In this document: piece by piece, positions 56,414-64,000 of the stretch | How the letters are laid out: each line of letters starts with the position of its first letter | Position numbering within the stretch: position 1 is the first letter of the stretch | Assembly: GCA_015057445.1 (NCBI GenBank) | Contig: SVEI01000002.1 | Coordinates: 40,905 to 104,904 of the forward strand | Source: Lachnospiraceae bacterium | GTDB taxonomy: Bacteria; Bacillota; Clostridia; Lachnospirales; Lachnospiraceae | Reading direction: 5' to 3' | Length of the DNA: 64,000 nucleotides | Made by a program: the position numbers and the translations under genes | The notes under the pieces: generated by a model | What the model saw: the letters and a program-made list of their open reading frames with translations, nothing else | What the model was told of the DNA's origin: nothing | Databases searched by the model: none

Positions 56414-58117
56414 ATGGCAAAAAATAATAATAAGGGTTTCTCTTTAATTGAAATTGTTATAGCCATGGCCGTATTAACATTACTTTTGACACCTATCATC
56501 AAGCAGTTTGCTCAGACTATGAAGGTTAGCCGTCAGGCAAAAGAGCAACAGTATATTAATGAAGAAGCTTCGTTTTCATTAGAGGAAGGTCAAACTACTC
56601 CATATGATAAAGATGGTAATCTTAAGGAATATGAAGCGAAGTATATTCAGTTAGTTAATGATAATCCAGAGTTACAATTTACTACATCAACAAATGCAGT
56701 AAATTGTACTTTGGTAAATGAAGTTGGAATGCCTTTAAGTATTGCAGATGAATCTGGAAATCTTATGGTTGATGAACATGGTAATACAATTAATCATGTT
56801 GAGTATAAGGTAGATACATTTGAACTTAAGAATTTAGAGATTGGACCAGAAAATTCTCTTTACAACAGAGTGATGACTGTTGACAACTTGGCAACAGAAA
56901 TTAGAGGTTGTAGAGATCCATTCTCAGATGATGGATTTGCAATAAAGTATAATATACTACCAGCAGATGTTCCAACAGGTTATACATTGACTAACGAAGG
57001 CAGTGCAGTTATTCGTGATGATAATGGTAATGTTATAAGTGTTGTTGTTGAAAAGACAAAATATGTGGGAAATCCAAACAACACAAACCTTGGTAACATG
57101 CAAGATTTAGATTATGAAAAAGTAGCTATGATTAACGGAACAGCAACTAACTTTGATGATCAGGCAGAAAAAGCACTGTTCTCCATGGCAATGGATAAGC
57201 TTAAGGAAATTAACTATGAAGAGTGGGAAAATGGTATGCTTCATAGTAGTGGTGATAATATCCTTCGTCAGCATGGTTATGAACCAAATATGACAAAGCT
57301 TACTAAGATATATGTTGCTGATAATGCTGAACCAGACGGAACAACATCATATACAATTAAAGCAGATGTATTCTATTATTGTAGTTATACACTTGATGGT
57401 GAGTTTGCAGAAGCACAGTTATCATATAATGTATTCGCTCAGACTTTTAAGACTGAGAAGTGTCCAGATATTTATTTTGAGTATCAGCCATTCGTAGTGG
57501 AGATGGCAGAATCTGGATTAGGTTCATATGATGTTACTTATGCAGCAGATGACTTTATTCTAATCGATAATTATGTTGAGACAGAAGAAGATGGAGAGCC
57601 AAAGGTAAAGTTATATATTTACAAGCCACATCTAGACGCAATTAATGTTGCATCTGGAGCAACAGGTGATGATTATGAGAAAAAAGATAATTACACTTAT
57701 ACAACTATAGCGCCATCTGCTGATGATTTAGCTTCAGAGGCTGCTTATAAACAGTTTTTACTTGATAATTCGGTGGCGATTCATGTTGCGAAAGCAAATG
57801 ACTCTGTGTCAAATGTGAAGATATTTACAAATCTTAACACAGAAGATAATGGAGATAAGTCACAGTTCTTCGATGATGCAGATGCATTTGGTTCTTTCAC
57901 TTTTGTAAAATCTGATAACACAGCTTTTGCGTCATCACCTAAGGTTGATTTCGATAAGGCACTTATTAAGCCAATTAGCGAAGATACTCGTTATGATGAC
58001 AGATTAAGAACTGTAACAATTACTTTGATTCCTATTGAAACTGATGACGCTGGAAATGAAGTAGTAAGAGACGATGCAAATACAGTTATTCTTACTGGAC
58101 CAAAGGGGGAAAAATAG
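56414..58117 (+). CDS. Large pilin-like protein (minor pilin, 567 aa)
   Basis: MAKNNNKG|FSLIEIVIAMAVLTLLLTPIIKQFAQTMKVSRQAKEQQ prepilin signal with Glu at +5; very long C-terminal domain. Confidence 0.85.
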   Translation: MAKNNNKGFSLIEIVIAMAVLTLLLTPIIKQFAQTMKVSRQAKEQQYINEEASFSLEEGQTTPYDKDGNLKEYEAKYIQLVNDNPELQFTTSTNAVNCTLVNEVGMPLSIADESGNLMVDEHGNTINHVEYKVDTFELKNLEIGPENSLYNRVMTVDNLATEIRGCRDPFSDDGFAIKYNILPADVPTGYTLTNEGSAVIRDDNGNVISVVVEKTKYVGNPNNTNLGNMQDLDYEKVAMINGTATNFDDQAEKALFSMAMDKLKEINYEEWENGMLHSSGDNILRQHGYEPNMTKLTKIYVADNAEPDGTTSYTIKADVFYYCSYTLDGEFAEAQLSYNVFAQTFKTEKCPDIYFEYQPFVVEMAESGLGSYDVTYAADDFILIDNYVETEEDGEPKVKLYIYKPHLDAINVASGATGDDYEKKDNYTYTTIAPSADDLASEAAYKQFLLDNSVAIHVAKANDSVSNVKIFTNLNTEDNGDKSQFFDDADAFGSFTFVKSDNTAFASSPKVDFDKALIKPISEDTRYDDRLRTVTITLIPIETDDAGNEVVRDDANTVILTGPKGEK

Positions 58118-61100
58118 TTGAAGAAAATTAAAAAGCTATTTAAAAAATTAAATAACAATGGCTCCAGTATGGTAATGGTAATTGTTGCTTTGGCATTTAT
58201 AGGAATTATTGTAGGTGCGCTCCTTTCAGCAGTAGGTTATTCTTACAGACTTAAGCTTCAGGATTTAAATTCTAGAGATAATTTCTATTATGTTGAGCAG
58301 GCAATGAATGAAATCTATGCCGGAGTTGGTTCCGAAGTAGTAAGCGATATGCAGGACGCATATGTTTATACTGTAGAGAACATGGTTTCATATGATTTTG
58401 AAACAAAAACTTATGTAACAAAAGGAAAAGATGTTGTACAGAAAGATTTTGAAGACAGATTCATGTCCTATGTACAGAATAATGAACTTTTCAAGAATGA
58501 TAAGATTGCAGACACTCTTGAAAGTTTTATAACTAATGATTCAGTAGTGCTTGATAGAAGTAAGGTTTACGTTGAAGTTGAGAGAAATGACCCTGAAGAT
58601 ACTAGCAAAGTAACAAAGATCATTATCAGAGATGTAACCTTAACAAGAACTCAGGATTATGGTAAGAATGTAGCATCTGGTTCATATACTCAGACAATTT
58701 CAACAGATATAGAAATTGGAGAGCCAGATTTTGAAGTACTTTTCAATGCAACTAATGATGATTATGCAAATATCTTTAAGTATTCAATGGTTGCAGATAT
58801 GGGTATAGAGGTTGTGCAGCCTTCTACACCACTTACAATTGCAGGTAATATTTACGCTGCATCAGACTATTACAATAAGAAGTATAATGAGAGTACTTAT
58901 GTTGTAGATGAGGAAGGAAATTATACTGTAAGTGATAGTGACAAGAAGTTTGAAAGTGGAATAGTTTATAGTGTTTCAGGAACAGATGAGGACGGAGCTC
59001 CTACATTAGTTCAGGAATCAGCTGATAAGTACACACATGGAAGTGTTACTTCTAAATTATATAGTACTACTCCATTATTCAATATGTATTATAATCAGTA
59101 TTCAACAGCAACAGGTCCAGCCTTTGCTGGTAGTGGAGACTGGTTTGATGGTGTACTTGAAAGAAGTATGTATTCAGGATTATATGTAGATGGTTCAAAT
59201 GTTACTATAATGGCTGATATGGTAATTGTACCAGGTACTATGGCTGTTATGGATGAAGGTACACTTTCAGTATATGGTAAGAACGGTAGTCTTACTGCAG
59301 AGTCTGAGATTTGGACAGATAACATAGTGTTAGGCGGCGCAAGTGAGAAGAAGGAAGTTACCGATGCTCTTGAGACAAAAACAGAGTATTCAGGAGCTTC
59401 AGCAATATTAAAGGCTAACGCATATGTAAAAGATGATACTGAGCTTAATGCTTCGGGATCAAACTTCTCCTTAAATGGTAGCTATTTCGGATATGGTGAC
59501 AGTACTGAGAGAGATGAAAGAGTATTTGTACCAACAGTTGATGCCAAAAATTTCCAGGTAACCTATTATGAGGGCTGGGAGGAATTGACCGAAAACAGAG
59601 GACATTATAACAGTTCAGCAATTATTGTAAATGGTCAACAGTCAACTCTTGACTTGGAGCAGACAGAGACAATTTACCTTGCAGGTCGTTCATATATTGA
59701 ATTATCTAAGGATGTAACACCTGTTGAGGAGGATGTTACTGTTGGAGAGGAAACAAAGAAGACTGTTTCTGAGACATATGCATTCCTTCCGGAAACAAAT
59801 AATTTCCTAACTGCAGATGCAGATGATACAGTATCATTAAGAGATTATAAGACTGGTGAGAGTATTTCACTTAAGACTAACCAGCTTGCATATATCCCAG
59901 TTATGTATGCGGGAATGCCAGAAGCAGTATATGATAGTAATAAATCGTTCCTTTATTTTGAGGCTGAGCTACATGTAGGTCTTAGGGATAGTGCTTTGTT
60001 CGAGAAGTATTTCCCTGTAGCAGTATTTGAGGATTATAAGATTCCTTGTGTAATGCAGGAGGTATCTGGCAAAAAGTATTATTATTATGATTTTGAATCT
60101 GCACATGATATTATGTGGAGATACAATGAGGGAAGAAACACACTTGAACAATTCCGTACTACATACCCATCAGCTCAGTATTATGCAGCTGCATTCATAA
60201 AGGATTATGTGGCAGAGCTTAATGATGAGGATAGTCTTATAAGAGAATTCCTTACAGATATTGGTAATTTTGAAGAATTAGAGTTTGATGCTGGTGAGAT
60301 TATTCTTCCAGATTATGAACTCAATCCATTTGTAAGTATATATTCAAGTGGTGCAATTACTACAAAATACGATACTACATTTGAGATTATTCAGTCAGAA
60401 GATTGGAATCAGACTGCTTTAGCGTCATTGTTAACTTCAACTAATAATGACTATAATAGTGGACTTGATCTTGAAACAATGGAAAGAGTACAAGAGTCAG
60501 GATATTATTCAAGTGCATACGAGCTCTCAAATGATTTTGAAATGGAGTACAACTTAGTTAAGTGGAATTTAGGTCACTATGAAGCTACTTCAGATCAGAA
60601 TGAGGCAATGCGTAATATCAATGAGATTGCATATATTAAGGAACTTGTACAAGATGAGGATTTTGGTGAGGCTTCAATTACACCAATTAATAAATTCCTT
60701 AATATTGAGGAGATTACTAGTAGTACTAATATAGTACCTGCTATTAATGATGGAGATTCAGGATCAGGAGTTCTTGATCTTGACTCAGGATATTCAGTTT
60801 GGGTAAGTGATGAAGATGTTACTATAGAGGCAAGAACAGGGGATAATGGCGTTGTAAGAGGTGTTGTTGTTACAAAGGGAGATGTATTCTTCCATGAAGA
60901 TGTTACAAGCTTTGAGGGTCTTATCGTATCAGGTGGTAAGGTATTCATCACAGAGAATCTTTCTAAGATGTATTCAAGCCCTGCAATATGTCAGGCGGTA
61001 CTTAGAGAGTGTCAGTTACTTGGAACTGATAATGCAAAGACAGTACTCAACCTTTTCAAGGGTTATGAAGTAGGCGAAACTGAAGAGGATGGCGCAGGTA

Positions 61101-61201
61101 GTGTGGCATCACCTACAGATTCTTCAGAGGCTAAGACAATTGATAACATTGATTATTCAGATGTTTGTAGATTCAGCAACTGGATGAAGAATGTAGAATA
61201 G
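58118..61201 (+). CDS. Giant PilX/GspK-like minor pilin, 1027 aa, putative tip component
   Basis: LNNNG|SSMVMVIVALAFIGIIVGALLSAVGYSYRLKLQDLNSRDNFYYVEQAMNEIYAGV; TTG start; long extracellular domain. Confidence 0.8.
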   Translation: MKKIKKLFKKLNNNGSSMVMVIVALAFIGIIVGALLSAVGYSYRLKLQDLNSRDNFYYVEQAMNEIYAGVGSEVVSDMQDAYVYTVENMVSYDFETKTYVTKGKDVVQKDFEDRFMSYVQNNELFKNDKIADTLESFITNDSVVLDRSKVYVEVERNDPEDTSKVTKIIIRDVTLTRTQDYGKNVASGSYTQTISTDIEIGEPDFEVLFNATNDDYANIFKYSMVADMGIEVVQPSTPLTIAGNIYAASDYYNKKYNESTYVVDEEGNYTVSDSDKKFESGIVYSVSGTDEDGAPTLVQESADKYTHGSVTSKLYSTTPLFNMYYNQYSTATGPAFAGSGDWFDGVLERSMYSGLYVDGSNVTIMADMVIVPGTMAVMDEGTLSVYGKNGSLTAESEIWTDNIVLGGASEKKEVTDALETKTEYSGASAILKANAYVKDDTELNASGSNFSLNGSYFGYGDSTERDERVFVPTVDAKNFQVTYYEGWEELTENRGHYNSSAIIVNGQQSTLDLEQTETIYLAGRSYIELSKDVTPVEEDVTVGEETKKTVSETYAFLPETNNFLTADADDTVSLRDYKTGESISLKTNQLAYIPVMYAGMPEAVYDSNKSFLYFEAELHVGLRDSALFEKYFPVAVFEDYKIPCVMQEVSGKKYYYYDFESAHDIMWRYNEGRNTLEQFRTTYPSAQYYAAAFIKDYVAELNDEDSLIREFLTDIGNFEELEFDAGEIILPDYELNPFVSIYSSGAITTKYDTTFEIIQSEDWNQTALASLLTSTNNDYNSGLDLETMERVQESGYYSSAYELSNDFEMEYNLVKWNLGHYEATSDQNEAMRNINEIAYIKELVQDEDFGEASITPINKFLNIEEITSSTNIVPAINDGDSGSGVLDLDSGYSVWVSDEDVTIEARTGDNGVVRGVVVTKGDVFFHEDVTSFEGLIVSGGKVFITENLSKMYSSPAICQAVLRECQLLGTDNAKTVLNLFKGYEVGETEEDGAGSVASPTDSSEAKTIDNIDYSDVCRFSNWMKNVE

Positions 61202-61209
61202 AGGTGCCT

Positions 61210-61800
61210 ATGAAGAAGAGAAGAATGAAAAAACTAAACAATAAAGGTTATTCTTTAGTTGAGTTAATTATCGTTATTGCAATCATTGTGGTGCTTACTG
61301 CAGCCGCAATGATTACAATGACAGTTATGCACTCAGCAAAGGCTAAAGAGGCAGCCATAACATTTGATTCAGAGCTTTCTGAATTAATAAAAAATTCAAA
61401 GAGTAAAGCATGTGATGCTAATGTAGATGGCAAGATTGATGATGCAGACGAAGGATATTCTTTTGGAATCAGACTTCATAAAGATGGAAACAAGTGCTAT
61501 TTACAGGATGTATTAGTAAAAGACGGACTTTATGTCCAAGATGATACATATGAAGAAGCTAACAATGTTAACGATGGAAAAGGAATTAGCCTTTCATCAT
61601 ACGTATATGTAAAATATACTGATCTCGACGGTAATGTTATTACTATTGGCGAGAATTCAGGGGATGAGGTATTAATTGCCTACAAAAAGGATGGAACTTG
61701 TTTTTCAGGATATGGAATGTATGAGTTCATCAGAACTAGTGGTGGCGATCAGGTAGCAAGTATGACTCTCAACAAAAATGGAAGTCATAAGTCAAATTAA
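61210..61800 (+). CDS. Minor pilin, GspH/FimT- or PilE-like
   Basis: MKKLNNKG|YSLVELIIVIAIIVVLTAAAMITMTVMHSAKAKEA; start ATG 61210 (ORF could begin at GTG 61204). Confidence 0.85.
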   Translation: MKKRRMKKLNNKGYSLVELIIVIAIIVVLTAAAMITMTVMHSAKAKEAAITFDSELSELIKNSKSKACDANVDGKIDDADEGYSFGIRLHKDGNKCYLQDVLVKDGLYVQDDTYEEANNVNDGKGISLSSYVYVKYTDLDGNVITIGENSGDEVLIAYKKDGTCFSGYGMYEFIRTSGGDQVASMTLNKNGSHKSN

Positions 61801-61818
61801 TATAAGGAGGGATAAACT

Positions 61819-62742
61819 GTGAAAAGAATTAAAAATAACAATAGCGGTTTTACTCTCGTGGAGTTAATTATTGCTATGGCCGTTTTAGCTTTTCTTATGA
61901 CAGCTATTGGTTCTCTTATGGGAAGTAGTATTGCTAGTCATAAAAAACAAAAAGCAGAAATTCAGGTACATAACTCAGCACAGCAGACATATGATCAATT
62001 AACAGATTCTATTATGCAAGCTAAGGAAGTTGTAGTGATTGGCTATGAAGTAGCTACACCATATGACTTTGCCGTACCGGGAGAAGATGTTGGTGCTACA
62101 CCAACTTTGGTATGTTATGTTAAAAGTGAGGAAATGAAGGACTTTATTGCTGATAATCCTTCTGTATATTATACAGATGACGTGGCATCTATAGGTGCAA
62201 GTAATATTAGACTTTTTTCTGAATTTGACACAACAAAGACCTTTTATGTAAAACAATTGTCAATTAAAACATCAGTACCATTAGATATGACAGCTGTTCC
62301 AGCAACATTGATTAAAGCTGATACAGCAGATTATTATGATCTTCGTGATCCTATGTCTGATGGAGGCCTTGAGGTTGTACGAATTTATAAGAACACAACA
62401 GCTTCAGGATTAGATGCTTTAAGTCAAAAAGACAACTTGTTTAACACATATGTTTTTGAAGGTAATTGTATGTATTATGGAAGAGAGTACAGTTTTATGA
62501 CTACCAATAATGATTCATACATACCTTATGACAAACATAACTGGTTATACAATGATGGCTTGAGTTATGTTAAAACTACAGGAGCAGGTGCTTATGATAT
62601 TTCTGCATGTACATTAACTGTTGATGCAGAGAATGGAGCAATAGGCATTGAGCTTATGTACAATAACAGAAATATGACATACACAACTCAAGGAATGGTA
62701 AACATAAGAAATTCTTATGTATTAAAGGGAAAGGATAATTAA
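61819..62742 (+). CDS. Minor pilin, PilW/GspJ-like
   Basis: KNNNSG|FTLVELIIAMAVLAFLMTAIGSLMGSSIASHKKQKAEIQVHNSAQQTYDQL; GTG start. Confidence 0.85.
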   Translation: MKRIKNNNSGFTLVELIIAMAVLAFLMTAIGSLMGSSIASHKKQKAEIQVHNSAQQTYDQLTDSIMQAKEVVVIGYEVATPYDFAVPGEDVGATPTLVCYVKSEEMKDFIADNPSVYYTDDVASIGASNIRLFSEFDTTKTFYVKQLSIKTSVPLDMTAVPATLIKADTADYYDLRDPMSDGGLEVVRIYKNTTASGLDALSQKDNLFNTYVFEGNCMYYGREYSFMTTNNDSYIPYDKHNWLYNDGLSYVKTTGAGAYDISACTLTVDAENGAIGIELMYNNRNMTYTTQGMVNIRNSYVLKGKDN

Positions 62743-62756
62743 GGAGGTAAAGCAAA

Positions 62757-64000
62757 GTGAAAAGAAATTTAAAAGTTACAATTTCTGCTCTTGCAGTAAT
62801 GCTTGTTATGGCTTTAACTGTTACCGTTGTATCCTTCTCTCTTGCTGATAATGAGAACAAGGGTGAACTTGTGGATGAGGCAGCTTTTGTTGCTGCAGCA
62901 GTAGATACAAACACTAATATTGATAACATTATTGAGAATTCTTATATGACAGGAGAAGGTGCTGATCCTATATATAGAATTGTTGAAATTGGTTCAGGAA
63001 ATCCATCAAGCTTAAAGGCGTTGGTAGAAAATGGTGGATTTGAGAATTTTGTAATCAATGGTAATACAACGTTAGATAGTATAACAATTACTGATGCTGA
63101 GGGTCTTGAATCAGAGATTCCAGCAATTATGAATGCAGAATGTATTACATATGAGTTCTTCAAGGCATCTGACGTTGAAGATAGTAATGAGACAGCCTTA
63201 GCAGCTATTTCAAAAGCGGACTTTATATATGTAAGCAACGATTCATCTAGTCCATATAGTACTTCAAATGATATGGGTGAGGAATTATACAATATCCTTC
63301 ATACATATGCAGTTGGAGATTATAAACCATTTATAATTGATGATATTGGTGATTCAGATAGCTCTGGAAATGGTGGCGAAGGTGGTAACGTTGGAAATAC
63401 ATATAGTATGTCAGGGCTTGTTACTAATGTGTTTGATAAGACAGGTAAGCGTTATTATACATTCAAGTGGAATACTGCTACACATACTGCAGAAGAATTC
63501 TTAACTCACGTTAATGGTTCACCTTATTTGGGTATTAATGGTGATAAGAAGGCAGATAGATGGACAAAAGTTACTGCTAAAGCAAATATAACAGATGGTG
63601 TATTAGCAGAGGATGCAGTAAAATATGACATGGCTGAAGTGTTAGTTATATCTAATGGAACTCAGTCAATGGCCCCAGCTATTTTTGCAGATTTTGATGC
63701 ACCGCTTACTGATGTTGTAGATTTAACAGGAGCAGATATGACTGGAGAAATCTATGATATTAAGACTGGTGATAAGTTATTGTATCGTAATGGTTATAAT
63801 GCTAGATACGATCGTCCAGAGTATGTAAGAGTAACAGAGGTACTCATCAGTGATTTAGCGGACGTATCACTTGATAGTTATGATTTAGTAATTATCGAGC
63901 CAGATTGTAATGTTGAAATTACAGATGCTGTCTACAAGAAATTTGCGGCAGCAATGTATGGTAGTGTTAATATGATTTATCCAGCTTCACTTTCTACTGG
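62757..64000 (+). CDS. Secreted protein of unknown function, 3' truncated by window edge
   Basis: GGAGG then GTG start; hand translation VKRNLKVTISALAVMLVMALTVTVVSFSLADNENKGELVDEAAFVAAAVDTN... signal peptide; open for 414 codons to the window end; absent from the supplied ORF track. Confidence 0.85.
   Translation, partial: MKRNLKVTISALAVMLVMALTVTVVSFSLADNENKGELVDEAAFVAAAVDTNTNIDNIIENSYMTGEGADPIYRIVEIGSGNPSSLKALVENGGFENFVINGNTTLDSITITDAEGLESEIPAIMNAECITYEFFKASDVEDSNETALAAISKADFIYVSNDSSSPYSTSNDMGEELYNILHTYAVGDYKPFIIDDIGDSDSSGNGGEGGNVGNTYSMSGLVTNVFDKTGKRYYTFKWNTATHTAEEFLTHVNGSPYLGINGDKKADRWTKVTAKANITDGVLAEDAVKYDMAEVLVISNGTQSMAPAIFADFDAPLTDVVDLTGADMTGEIYDIKTGDKLLYRNGYNARYDRPEYVRVTEVLISDLADVSLDSYDLVIIEPDCNVEITDAVYKKFAAAMYGSVNMIYPASLST

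Noticed and set aside
1-64000. CRISPR arrays, tRNA/rRNA genes, IS elements or prophage
   Set aside because: No regularly spaced repeats, cloverleaf-like tRNA sequence, rRNA conserved blocks, transposase/integrase motifs or phage genes were seen in the listed ORFs or gaps.

Overview
The window is AT-rich Firmicutes chromosome, probably Lachnospiraceae judging by gene content and order (family-level inference only). It is almost fully coding and nearly all on the + strand. Left part (1-46 kb): housekeeping genes, including dtd (partial), MoxR/DUF58, glgA, rqcH, yicC-gmk-rpoZ, murE-priA-def-fmt-rsmB-rlmN, the PP2C phosphatase/PASTA kinase/rsgA/rpe/thiN cluster, putP, bactofilin-pyrH-frr-uppS-cdsA-dxr-rseP-ispG-polC, ireB-ruvX-DUF1292-RNase J, and trmR-U32. 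Right part (47.9-64 kb): a type IV pilus locus (pilB, pilT, pilC, major pilin, pilD, a PilM-PilN fusion, PilO-like, large minor pilins), ending in a secreted protein that runs off the window and is missing from the ORF track. The most unusual observation is a convergent pair of RlmH-family genes at 23.8-24.7 kb. The + copy keeps the SAM-binding GGSLG and MTFPHQLMR motifs but has lost the conserved C-terminal tail. The - copy has lost those motifs but keeps the EQIYRAY...YHK tail. Their 3' ends meet in a perfect 20-bp palindrome. This suggests a possible split, heterodimeric RlmH. Other items of note are a three-gene HAD / PPDK-like (catalytic His replaced) / alpha-beta hydrolase operon and a 1027-aa GspK/PilX-like putative pilus tip protein. 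No CRISPR array, tRNA, rRNA, IS element or prophage was found. All calls come from reading motifs by eye; no database search was run.
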